From positions 434,001 to 498,000 of the forward strand of contig JBBMOL010000204.1 in the NCBI GenBank assembly GCA_037954665.1: DNA of 64,000 nucleotides. The letters are read 5' to 3'. This stretch comes from Laguncularia racemosa (Eukaryota; Streptophyta; Magnoliopsida; Myrtales; Combretaceae). Each line of letters opens with the position of its first letter. Position 1 is the first letter of the stretch. The notes under the pieces are model-generated. The model saw only the letters and a program-made list of their open reading frames with translations, was not told where the DNA came from and did no database searches. Position numbers and translations under genes: made by a program. This document shows positions 23,083 to 33,501 of the stretch, piece by piece.

Positions 23083-24681
23083 TTAATCAAAATTTTGATT
23101 TTTAAGATACCAGATGCCCAAATTTGAAGTATTAACTAGGTATTTAAAAATTCGCTTTATAGCTGATAAATGAATTTCTGTTAGTGCAGCTTGAAATCTA
23201 GCACACAAACACACACTGAACAAAATATCAGGTCTTAATGCAGTTAAGTACAATAAAGAACCTATAAGGCTTCTATAAAGTTTCTCACTTACCTTCTGTC
23301 CATTTGAGTCAGAGCCTAACCTTGTTGAAGTACTCATAGGTGTTGTAACCTTTTTGCAACCATCATATCCAAACTTCTTCAATATTTGTTTTGTGTATTT
23401 TTCTTGATGAACAAAGATTCCTTCTTTTGTTTGTTTTATTTGAAGCACCAAAAAGAATGTCAATTCTCCCATCATTGACATTTCAAATTTTGCCTGCATG
23501 GTCTCAGCAAATTCTTGACACAACAATTCTTTAGTAGATCCAAAGATAATATCATCCACATATATTTGCACAACCAAGATATCATTATAAAAAATTTTCA
23601 ATAATAAAGTGGTGTCAACTTTTCCTCTATGAAAACCTTTAGAGATAAAAAACATACTCAATCTTTCGTACCAAGCTCTTGGAGCTTGTTTCAAACCATA
23701 TAGTGCTTTATTTAATTTAAAAACATAATCAGATTTGAAAGGATCTTCAAAACCAGGTGATTGTTCTACATAAACTTCTTCCTTTATAAAACCATTTAAA
23801 AATGCACCTTTTACATCCATTTGAAAAACTTTAAAATCCTTATAAGATACATATGCAAGCATCAACTATATTGCTTCTAGTCTAGCAACATGTGCATATG
23901 TTTCATCAAAATCTATTCCTTCTTCTTGTGAATAATCTTTAGCAACTAATCTTGCTTTATTTCTTATAATTTTACCATCTTCATCTAATTTATTTTTAAA
24001 CACCCATTTATTTCCAATTATAGACTTTCCTCTAGGTCTAAGAACTAAGTTCCATACATTGCTTCTTTGAAATTGATTTAATTCTTCTTGCATAGAGATA
24101 ATACAATTATCATCATTTAAAGCTTCTTCCATATTACTAGGTTCAATTTCAGATAACAGCACAAAATGATTTTCAAGATTTTGTAAATTAGCCCATGTTT
24201 TAACACTAGATTGAACATTACTTATTATTTGATCAAAAGGATATGTAGACTTATACCTCCAAGCTCTAGAAGCTTCTTGTTCAGATCTTATAACTTCTGA
24301 AGTACCTTCTATGTTTGCCTCTGAAATAGGTTCTGGACGACCAGATCCTTGAGTGTTAATAACAAGTGCTTCTGACTTAGGTTCTGAATCAGCTTCTGCT
24401 TTAAGATTGGAATCCTTTTCTTCATCAGAATCAACATCCTTTAAATCCTCAATAAATTTAACATTTATTGATTCTTCAATAGTTTTTGATGATTTATTGA
24501 AAACACGATAAGCACGACTATTTAGAGAATATCCTAAGAAAATAGCTCCTTTAGATCTTTCATCAAACTTACCAAGGTTGAGAGGATTCTTTTTCACGAA
24601 ACATTTAGATCCAAAGATATGAAAATATGAAACGTTAGGTTTCTTACCTCGAAACATCTCATAAGCAGTCTTTGATGTCAT
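23083..24681 (-). pseudogene. Copia reverse transcriptase (SIRE-like)
   Basis: The 24681-23866 section covers the integrase C-terminal region (SKTAYEMFRGKKPNVSYFHI, FGSKCF) and the RT start (NKWVFKNKLDEDGKIIRNKA, LVAKDYSQEEGIDFDETYAHV). After one stop at 23866-23868 the frame continues: FQMDVKGAFLNGFIKEEVYV, KALYGLKQAPRAWYERLS, and the catalytic VQIYVDDIIFGST. The YVDD pair is intact. A Glu/Ser-rich spacer (DSDEEKDSNLKAEADSEP) separates INT and RT, typical for the lineage. Only one stop interrupts 1.6 kb, so this is among the better-kept parts. Confidence 0.95.
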
Positions 24682-25354
24682 GGGTCATATGAAAACTCTA
24701 TTGATGATATAGCAAGCTGTAGAAACTGCTTCTGCCCAAAAATACTTAGCAATGCCACTTTCATTTAACATAGATCTAGTCATCTCTTGTAAAGTTCTAT
24801 TCTTGCGTTCCACTACTCCATTTTGTTAAGAAGTGTATGGAGCTAAGAAATTGTGAGATATACCATGTTCTTCACAAAAATTTAAAAAACTTGCATTTTG
24901 AAATTCTGTTCCATGATCAGTTCGAAGACTAATTATGGAAACTCCCTTTTCATTTTGTATTTGTTTTGCAAATTTTTTAAAAGAATCAAAGGTATCTCTT
25001 TTGTGTCGCAAGAATATAACCCAAGTGTATCTTGAAAAATCATCAACAATAACAAGTCCATATTTGCTTCCACCCATGCTTAAGACTCTAGTAGGTCTAA
25101 AAAGATCAAGATGCAATAATTCAAGTGGTCTCTTAATTGAGATTACGTTTTTACTTTTATGAGAGACAGAAACCATTTTATTTTTTAAGCAAGTATCACA
25201 TTTCACATCTTGTTTAATATTTATTTTAGGAAATCCTTTAATAATATCCTCTTTAGATAATTTTTCTAAATGATTAAAATTAACGTGTCCTAGTCGTTTA
25301 TGCTAAGCAAAAACATGATCATTCAAAGAAATTAAACAACAAGCATTATTGATT
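24682..25354 (-). pseudogene. Copia integrase (SIRE-like)
   Basis: The zinc region reads HKRLGHVNFNHLEKLSKE...CDTCLKNK (25300-25190), preceded by a TAG where Trp is expected. The core shows LELLHLDLFRPTRV (first Asp), LRTDHGTEFQN (second Asp), and GVVERKNRTLQEM (Glu). A TAG at 24826-24828 sits where the family has Gln (PQQNG). Another stop lies near 24690. A frame change relative to protease occurs between 25355 and ~25320. Confidence 0.92.
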
Positions 25355-25735
25355 TCAAGCTGGTTTTATGAGATAGATATTTCTTTTCCTAATTCCTTCA
25401 AATAATCTTTCATCATTCTCATTAAAAGCATAGCACTTGTCTTGATCAAAAATCATTTTATATCCTTTATCACATAACTGACTAATACTAAGTAGATTAT
25501 GTTTTAAGCCTTGCACAAGATATATATTTTCAATGAGAAAAGTAGGCATACCAATCATTCCAGTGGCAATTATTTTACCTCTACTATCATCTCCAAACTT
25601 TACATATCCTTTTTCTTCCCAAGTTATGCTATTGAACAATGAAGCATCTCTAGTCATATGTCTAGAATATCCACTATCCAAATACCATGTTCCTCTTATT
25701 TTAGCTTCATGTTCCTGTACAAATAAAAAGAATTA
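25355..25735 (-). pseudogene. Copia protease (SIRE-like)
   Basis: Begins WYLDSGYSRHMTRD (active site DSG retained; the following Cys is Tyr and the Gly near the end is Arg), then GYVKFGDDSRGKIIATG, LIENIYLVQGLKHNLLSISQ, LCDKGYKMIFD. These are the standard copia protease landmarks. It follows gag after a TAA near 25733. Confidence 0.92.
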
Positions 25736-27617
25736 AGTCCTTTTAGGAACCCAAGCGAATTTGGGCCCTTCAAAAGATAAGCTCATTTGATTTCTTTGAT
25801 TTACTTGTTGACTACTGAGATTATTTCTTTTATAATAGAAAAATTTCTCAATATGACCAAATTTATTACAGAAGAAACATGCATAAGAATTAACATTCCT
25901 ATACCTATCATCTACCTGTTTCTTGAAATTCTGGTTTGTATAACTTCTATTATAGCTTCTAGTATTGCTTCTGTAGTACCCATTGTGTGGATACCTCTTG
26001 TCAGAACAACTTCTGTAAAAGTCTTTGGTATTTTTTCTTTTAACATTATTTGTACTTGAAATGTACTTTTTGCTGTTAGATTCATCACTTGAGACTTGTT
26101 TAGCCTTAACAAAAACTGTATTTTGATTCGATTTTGAACTCGAACCATGCTCATATCCTAATCCATGTTTTTCATTTGAAACTCTTTGTGAAGAAATTAA
26201 CATGGTCAATTTCTTGTCACCTTCATCAAATTTCTTAATGGTAGTTTTCAACGAATTGGATAGATCATCAATCTTTACCTTCATGTCACTTGTTTCCACT
26301 TCAAGTAGATGATTTTCTATTCTTAATTTTTCAATACTCACATGCATGGATTCATTTTCTTGTTTCAAGATATCATTTTCATCAGCAAGCAAAGTATTTG
26401 TCTGTTTTAATGCTTCTTTTTCATTCTTAAGAGCTTTTATTTCGTTTTCATACATAGCCAATTTTGTATCAGCCCTTTTTAGTGCCTTTAATAACTTACT
26501 CATTTCTGCTAGCATGTCAGTATCAGTTATATCTTCATCAGATTCAAAGTGTACCTTAGAACTAGCCATTAGACAAAAATTTGCCCCATCCTCTTCTTCT
26601 TCTTAATCTTCTGAATTTGTTTCTGTATCCTCTAAATCACTCTACGTTGCTAGCATTGCACGACTTTTCTTTTTATAATTTTCCATTTTCTTGATTAGTG
26701 TTGGACATTCATATTTGATGTGTCATGGCTTTTTGCATTCATAATATTGAATTTCCCTTTTCTCTTTCTTCTTTTCGTTCTCCTTGTAAGCTTTTCCTGC
26801 ATCATTATGCTTATATTCAGTACTTTTCTTGAAAACACTAAATTTCTTATGTCTTTGCTTCTTGAGCAGCCTGTTGAGTCTACGTGCTAGAAGACTGATG
26901 TCCTCTTCTTTCTCGTCGTCGCTATCATCTGTTTTAGTTTCATTTTGCTTTATTTCCTTGACTTTAAAAGCAATTCCTTTGGTGTTGTCTTCTCCTCTTT
27001 GCGTGGTTTTTATGTGAGACTCATATGCCATGAGCTTTTCTCTCAATTGACTAAGAGTTAGCTTGTTTAGGTCTTGAGCTTCTTCTATAGCTGTTTTCTT
27101 TGCATCCTAAGATGGTGGCAATATCTTCAGCATTTTCCTCACAATATCAGGATCTGGAAGTTTCTTTCCAAGTGATGCAAGCTCATTTGTAATAGCTGTA
27201 AACCTGTTAAAAGCATCTTTGACATCTTCATTAGATTTAAACTTAACTAATTCATATTGTTGAATTAAAGCATTTATCTTAGGTTTCCTTGATGGTATCA
27301 GTCCCTTCATATGCATCAGATAGGATATCCCAAATCTCCTTTGCATTTGCACACGATGATATCAAATAGAACTCTGATGGAGCAATAGTAGTCAACAACA
27401 AATTTTTTGCTTTGTTGTTCTTCTCAATAATCTTCTTCTCGGAATCTGACAAGGTCGAATTTCCATTCAAGGTGATCACATTGTCCCCAAGTGAAATGAC
27501 TTGCCATGAATCATAATCATTAGCTTTAATATAAGTTTTCATTCGCATCTTCCAATATGAGAAGTTTGAACCATCGAAGTAAGGAGCTCGATTAATTGCA
27601 ACATTATTTTCAACCAT
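25736..27617 (-). pseudogene. SIRE-like gag with coiled coil and two zinc knuckles
   Basis: ATG at 27615-27617 (MVENNVAINRAPYFDGSNFS). The copia gag domain follows (YWKMRMKTYIKANDYDSW, EIWDILSDAYEGT), then a frameshift near 27285, then LIQQYELVKFKSNEDVKDAF and LREKLMAYESHIKTTQRG. The first zinc knuckle (YYECKKP, stop, HIKYECP near 26725) has lost its first Cys. An acidic stretch, then a ~100-residue coiled coil (26500-26230, leucine heptads such as LKALKRADTKLAMYENEIKAL) and a second knuckle (CFFCNKFGHIEKFFYYKR, last Cys lost). Five or so stops break it. Confidence 0.92.
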
Positions 27618-27645
27618 TTTGGATCACTCAAAATAAATGAGTCTC

Positions 27646-27658
27646 GCTCTGATACCAA
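27646..27658 (-). other. Primer binding site of the SIRE-like element (iMet)
   Basis: Element strand reads TTGGTATCAGAGC, an exact match to the initiator-Met tRNA end complement, one base from the 5' LTR edge. Confidence 0.92.
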
Positions 27659-27659
27659 T

Positions 27660-29138
27660 TGTTAGTCCCAATTAGATTAATCAAGAGGGGGGTAAATTGA
27701 TTAATTACTTAAAATTTCAATTTTTGCAAATTATCCAAAGTCTCTTGATTAACGAAATGACGTGAGCAACAAAAATAAAAAATAATAATGTGCAATAAAT
27801 AAAATAAGTAGAGAAGAATAAAATGCTCAGAGATTTATAAAGGTTCTGCCTCGAGCGTCAATCCTCTCTTCCAGCTCCACGCCAAGGTCTCAGTTGTCTT
27901 TACCGGTTGTGTTTCACTATATCAATAAAATGAAAGTATACAAAATAAGCCTCTTCAAGGCGAAGTCTCACTGCTGAGTCTCTCTAGCTTCTTCACTAAG
28001 CTAATTACTCAAACTACAGTGATGAAACAACTCTCAATTCCTCATACAAGAAAGGAATTACAATAACAATGAGGAATATCAAATTTCCTCTACAAATTAG
28101 ATCACACGTGTATAAAAAAAAAAAATTGCGGCTGAAGATGTATGAGCTTTTTAACTTTTCTATGTGCTTGATTCTAAAAAGGACGTTCTCTTCTTCTTCT
28201 TCTTCTTTTTAGCTTGAACATCCCTTTTATGTAAAGGACATAACGGTTACTTTGTTGGAGAATATCTTGTAACGTTCATGGAATTCCACGTGACAAGCTT
28301 GAATTTATTTTTGAAATTTTGTATTTCAAAAATAAGTTGAACTTTTTGGAGAAAATCTGCATTCTCATGATATTTTGATGAGGATAAACTTGGATAAACT
28401 AGTTTGACCGAGATCTTCTTTGGAGATATTCCTTGGATCAAGTTTGTTGAAGATATCCTTCACATTATGGAACCTTATCTTGATATCCCATATATTATGG
28501 AACCATATCTTCATATAACAACCATATTTCTTATCCTTATCTTTGTAACTACTGGATCTCCCAAAATATAGCACAAATATCTAGATTTAAATCTCGATAA
28601 AACCTATAAATCTTATATGATCTCACTTTATCATAAAATAAAATCTTTGAATAAAATCTTGTAAAAACTTTATGTAAATTAAAAACCCCATGATATAAAA
28701 TCCAACTTTAGTAAAAACACATCAAGTATATTACCCAAATATACTTGGCACATGGATCTAGGCCTTGAAATTTATTAAAAACCATCGATACAAAAATTAG
28801 AATGAAATCTCGAAAAAATTCGTGACGGGCATAAACGGTTTTGAAAGAGCTTCTGAAGCAAACCTGTCAACTGTCCTCCTGTTGTAAAGGTTCTGAAAGT
28901 ACGTCTGAAAGGTTAACACGAGAACTACGGATACATTACATAACTTCTGAAATACCTTCTGACATAACAAAAACAATCTGCATAACACCTTTGAAGGTTC
29001 TGAACAAGCTTCTGTCTCTTTGTTCAATTTAGAAAAATTCACTTACTATCTTCTGAAACAACTTTTAACAAGCTCAAACATACGTTACACATTATTCCTC
29101 TTTTGTTAACATCAAAACCAAATTAGAGAACTTTAATA
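27660..29138 (-). mobile_element. 5' LTR of the SIRE-like element
   Basis: 1479 bp, matching 19016-20425, plus an extra ~70 bp near 27890-27960. The outer end reads CTTTAATA where the other LTR has CTTTAACA, a C-to-T change of the terminal CA. Confidence 0.92.
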
Positions 29139-29565
29139 GGGTCGAGTGCGTATGTAGCAGTTGGAGTCATCATCGGCAGCTGTCTCTGATGGTTATTGAA
29201 GCGTAGGAAAGCATCAAATTAGGCTTTGCTAGAATGAGAAACTCGATCGTGGTTACAACTTGCACCTAAGTCGCTTGGAGTATGGTGGCTCAGAAATGCT
29301 AATGGTGGCTAGAGACGAGTCTCCATGATTTTTCTCTTTTGGTTGAATTAATGCAAAAGATGCCTTTTTTTTAAAACTAGTTACCCTCAAGAACTTATCA
29401 ATATCTAATTTGTGGTTCAATTTTATGTATAGAGCTCTTAATCCTAGAGAGAATGTAAAGGGTGATTATGGAGTTTCTAGAGAGAGAAAATGGATGCTTG
29501 AAGCTTATGGGTGTGTGTTTTTGTGTGATTTTTAGCTCTACCATTTTCACGAAGTCAAGCTCTTT
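29139..29565 (-). mobile_element. Tat/Ogre 3' LTR, middle fragment
   Basis: It resumes the alignment with the intact LTR copy at 44412 (for example GGCTTTGCT, GAATGAGAAACTCGAT, AATGCTAATGGTGGC). It ends at the solo LTR insertion; the last five bases TCTTT are the target duplication. Confidence 0.88.
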
Positions 29566-30405
29566 TGATAGGAATCCAATTCCTACAAGACCAATCACTA
29601 GAGCACGAACCAAGGGATTGCAAAATCTAGCTATGAGGGTCCTCCATGAATAACTAAACCCTGAGGATGTTGAACTAGTGTCTATTTTTGCATTATATAA
29701 TTGTTGTGCATTCCAACAGGTACATTTATTGGTTTTACAAGAAGACAAATGAAACACGCTAAGGATTAAATTAGAGATGTTCTTAGACTCACATCTAATG
29801 GTCCACAATTTATTCAATTAAAGCGAAGAATTGGCTACTTGAAGTCCTTTTTGTACTTGTATTTTGTTGATTTTGGAACCCGCCACTTAAGTGGCATCCT
29901 TGTAATTTTTGTATTATTTTTACCTTAATTGGAGCAATTATAAATATTTGCTAACTAGGGTTTTTGAGGAGCTTTTTTGACATTTTGAAAATTCAAACAC
30001 TTGTTGCCGTGAGGGTTGTCCTTCCATTACAATAGATCTCTTATCAATTTCTTAGTGAAATTGTGGTAAGAATCAACTAGAGTGGATTGTGGGTAATATC
30101 AATCTTACTCTTATTGCTTTTACAAATTGTGTTTAATGAGTAATATCTAATTATAATTTGTTGGCTATTTGTCCTTGTCACATGAATTAGGGTTCTTCAT
30201 TTTCAAATTTGATCATTTCAAATTGAGTTGAATTCTAGTTCATTTCCTTTGTTTTCCATTGAAGTTTATACACTTGTTTGTTCAATACATCAATTTAGTG
30301 TTAAACTCATGAATTGGGGTTTAATTGTGAAGTAATTTGAAGATGCCATTTATTGTTCACGCCATTTGATTAATGTGTTTGCTATCTAAATAGTGAGACA
30401 CATCA
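29566..30405 (+). mobile_element. Solo LTR of a CRM-like element
   Basis: An 840-bp block absent from the other Tat/Ogre LTR copy. It starts TGATAGGAATCC and ends GACACATCA (TG...CA) with a perfect TCTTT duplication (29561-29565 and 30406-30410). Its first ~85 bases encode TRPITRARTKGLQNLAMRVL, the same C-terminal motif found in the LTRs of the other CRM-like copies. It is therefore a solo LTR left by LTR-LTR recombination of a full element. Confidence 0.93.
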
Positions 30406-30410
30406 TCTTT

Positions 30411-31143
30411 TTATAGGCTCTCGAAGATCATCTTGATAAGCTATGATTTAGCATGCGCTTGAGACCCATTTTTCCATTTTAGATTCAAATTGATCTTGGA
30501 AATTTGATGCCAATCCATTAGATTAAGTTTTTTTTTTTTGTGAATTATCAAGTTTGTTTCTGTAATAAATCAATAATAAAAAAAGATTTAAAAAAAAAAA
30601 CTATTTAGGCATGCTCGGATTTGCTTTGGCTTCTTCTCCCTGCTATTTTGCAGTTGCTAGCTTGCTAGAGGAGATGGTCATATACGTCGAACATGATTTT
30701 TGCTAGCTAATGAGACACTGCTATGTGGCACCCCTTCCTTGGCCGAAATAAAAAAATTCTAGAGTGCATCCTAGGAGTTTTGAACTCGTGGCCTTTAGCT
30801 TCCTTTACTTATTTGGGCACATGAGTGGACCAAATAAGCTGCCCCTTTTCTCTTTTTTTTTCATGCAATAAATTTGTATATAAGCTAATGTCCTAATTAA
30901 TTTTTTATTTACTCAAAATTCCTAAGCTTGATTTGGAGACCCATATCTCCCTAATCTTATTGAAAATATTCATATTTTGTTATTATTTTTAGTTCTTCCT
31001 CCTTTTTTTTATTATTTCATCTTATTATTTTTCCTTTGATTTTCATTATCTCATAAACCAAGCTTTTATTATTTATTTATTTATTTATTATTATTATTTT
31101 ATTTTAAAAAATTAGATAGGGGAGCAAAAATGAGGTGTCTACA
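30411..31143 (-). mobile_element. Tat/Ogre 3' LTR, right fragment
   Basis: Continues the alignment from 44853 to 45568 (TATAGGCTCTCGAAGATCAT ... CAAAAATGAGGTGTCTACA). The element-strand LTR start is TGTAGACACC. Confidence 0.88.
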
Positions 31144-31157
31144 GCTGCCCTCTTTGT
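31144..31157 (-). other. Polypurine tract of the Tat/Ogre relic
   Basis: Element strand reads acaaagagggcagc, abutting the LTR start TGTAGACA. It is not purely purine (one C at each end and one inside), but its position next to the 3' LTR fits. Confidence 0.6.
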
Positions 31158-31329
31158 AGTAAAGTTTAGGAAATTTTGACTACAAAGACAAAAAAGACAC
31201 CATTTTTGCCTAAGAGAAAGGAAGGACAACGATATATTCAGTTGGCTATCCGAACCTAGATCCACTAGGGAGTTATCCAACCAATGGATCAAATGAGGAA
31301 AATGCTCTACAAGCTAGCAATCCTATGTT

Positions 31330-32261
31330 GCAAAAGAAGATAGTTGCTTTATGATGACTAATGTTCCTTAGGGAGTGGTCTTAGACAATAAGCATCTCAT
31401 TAGACTAGCAACATTTAAGAAGAGATTATCTAGAAAAGTGCTCTTACGTGCTGACTAATTGATAATAGAAAGCGTCCCACCAGACTAACATCATTAGGGT
31501 AATTATCTAGAAAAGCGCTCTTTTGAGCTAACTAATCCATGGGAGGAAGTGTCTCACTAGACTAGTGACCTTAAAGAAAAGATTATCTGGAAAAGTGTTC
31601 TTATGATGATAGGAAGCATCTTACGACACTAGCAACCCTAAAGAAGAGATTTTCTAGAAAAGTGCTCTTACGAGCTAACTAATCGATGATAGGAAGCATC
31701 TCACCAAACTAGCAACCGTAAAAATGGAAATTATCTAGAAAAGTGCTTTTATGAGCTGACTAATCGATGATAGGAAGCGTCTCACTAGACTAGCAACCTT
31801 AAAAAAAAAAAAGATTTTTTAGGAAACTACTCTTATGAGCTGACTAACTAATAACAAGAAGCATTTTACAGGACTAACAACCTTTAAAGAAAAGATTTTT
31901 TAGGAATGTGCTCTTATGAACTAATAACAGGAAGCGTCTTATAGGACTAGCAACCTTAAAAAAAATTATTTAGAAAAGTGTCCTTATGAGCTGACTAATT
32001 AACAATAGAAAGCATCTCATTAGACTAACAACCCTAAAGAAGAGATTGTTTAGGAAGGTGCCCCTATTATAGGCTTACTAACCAATGATAGGAAGCGTCT
32101 CATTAGACTAACAATCTTAAAAAGAGATCATAGAGAAAAATGCTATTATGAACTGACTAATTGATTATAGGAAGCCTTTTTTTTTTTTTTTAACTTGCAA
32201 CCTTGAGAGAGAAATTTTAGGGAAGTGTACCATTGTAAGCTAACTAACTAATAGTGGGAAG
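31330..32261 (-). repeat. Tandem array of ~80-bp units (left part)
   Basis: About twelve degenerate units of 70-90 bp, each with GGAAGCRTCTCAYTAGACTA, GCAACCTTAAAGAAGAGATT, ATCTAGAAAAGTGCTCTTA and GAGCTGACTAATYGATGATA. It lies between the 3' LTR and the rest of the Tat/Ogre relic, the place where Tat/Ogre elements are known to carry 3'-UTR tandem repeats (PisTR-A of pea Ogre is the classic case). The array is cut at 32261 by the next element. Confidence 0.9.
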
Positions 32262-33484
32262 TGATAGAAATCAAAATCCGACAAGACTTATCATTAGGGC
32301 AAGAACTAAAGGATTTTGAGTTTGGTGATGAAGGCCCATTTTGAGCAAATCCACCCTAGAATTATTTGTTTACTAACCTCTTTTATCTTATTCATGTATT
32401 ATATATTTCAAGAGGCACACTTATCATATTTTATAGGGTGATGGACAAACTCACTAAGACTCAGCTTGTGGGTTATCCATAGACCAACCTAAACCAGCGA
32501 TGAGTTAGCCCGACGAATCCTATGGAAGAGCTAGTATGATGGAGACTATTTTTATTTGTAATTATTTCTTTGGACCATTTATGTGTAAGCTTTTGGAACA
32601 CTTTTTATTTGGTTGTAATTGAGTTTTAGGACCGGCCACCCTAAAAGTGGCGTAGTTGTAATTTTGTGGACTTTTTAACCTTAAAGGGAACAAGTATAAA
32701 TACTTGATTAAGTAGGGTTTTGAGGAGCTTTTGAGGCCATTTTTCATATTAGACACCTTCACTTTATGTGAGAGAGCTTAAGGTTTTTCCTAGTTCAATT
32801 TCCTCTTATCAATTTCAATCCTAAGAATTGAGATTGTGGTGAGTGCAACACTTGAAATTGTGAGTCATATCAATTTCATTTTGTTGTGATTTCTTTTCTT
32901 CTCTAGTGTGTAATATCTAGGGTTGAATTGGAATATTTCTTGATCAGAATTTGATTGCATTTGTAATCATTTCATGATGTTATAAGATTGATTGGTTTTA
33001 GCACTTGTTATTACCATCAAATTTTCTTTACGCTTTGTGGCGTGGAATTTTCCTTGTAATGAGGAGGGTCACGGCTTTAATTTGTGTATTGTTGATTGGA
33101 ATTCTCTTGGAACTTAAGTTGGTTAATTGATTCAATTGAGACTTATCATCTTTGTGGTCTTCATCTCCTTGATTTTATCATTCGGATTATCTTCCATCAA
33201 TTAGGGTTCACATAAATTGTCTCACTTTTGAACCGAATTTGATCTTGTCTTTTGAGGTTGATATTTGGGTTGTTTTTTACTGTGCTTAATCCCTTTTTTA
33301 AGCACATCAACTTTTGGTATCAGAGCATCATCATACTTAGAATTAAGATTGATCACACCATTGTTTAAGAATTGGTTCATAAATAGTAAAGATTTGCGCC
33401 ATTTGATTATTAGTTTGATTAATATTGTTTGATTGTCTTTCAAATTGGTTTTGCATGTGCTTGATCTTGGTTTTAAGTATATCA
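32262..33484 (+). mobile_element. 5' LTR of the non-autonomous CRM-like element
   Basis: Starts TGATAGAAATC, which in one frame reads RNQNPTRLIIRARTKGF, the pol-C-terminal motif. It matches 36106-37329 throughout. A fossil PBS (33315-33326) lies inside it, 158 bases before the LTR end. Confidence 0.9.
33315..33326 (+). other. Fossil primer binding site inside the LTR
   Basis: TGGTATCAGAGC, an exact initiator-Met PBS, preceded by GCACATCA like an LTR end. The same word lies at 37160-37171 in the other LTR. Because both LTRs carry it, it was part of the LTR before the last insertion. Confidence 0.85.
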
Positions 33485-33489
33485 TAATT

Positions 33490-33501
33490 TGGTACTAGAG
33501 C
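33490..33501 (+). other. Working (current) PBS of the non-autonomous element
   Basis: TGGTACTAGAGC lies six bases after the LTR end ATATCA and is a two-base variant of the initiator-Met PBS. The flanking context (TTAAGTATATCA, then TTTGGTA) copies the context of the fossil site. Confidence 0.7.

Larger units (their letters stand above)
19016..29138 (-). mobile_element. SIRE/Maximus-like Ty1/copia retrotransposon
   Basis: It is bounded by direct LTRs 19016-20425 and 27660-29138 with iMet PBS, PPT, gag, PR-INT-RT-RH (copia order) and an extra downstream ORF. The long coiled-coil gag, two zinc knuckles, and the env-like ORF between pol and the 3' LTR mark the SIRE/Maximus lineage. Target duplication AGGTT (19011-19015) against GGGTC (29139-29143) differs by two transitions; the empty site in the other Tat/Ogre LTR copy reads GGGTC. 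At least four frameshifts and many stops make it dead. Confidence 0.93.

Noticed and set aside
31330..32261. CRISPR-like array
   Set aside because: Units are adjacent with no unique spacers, degenerate, and lie in a plant retrotransposon 3' UTR; there are no cas genes.
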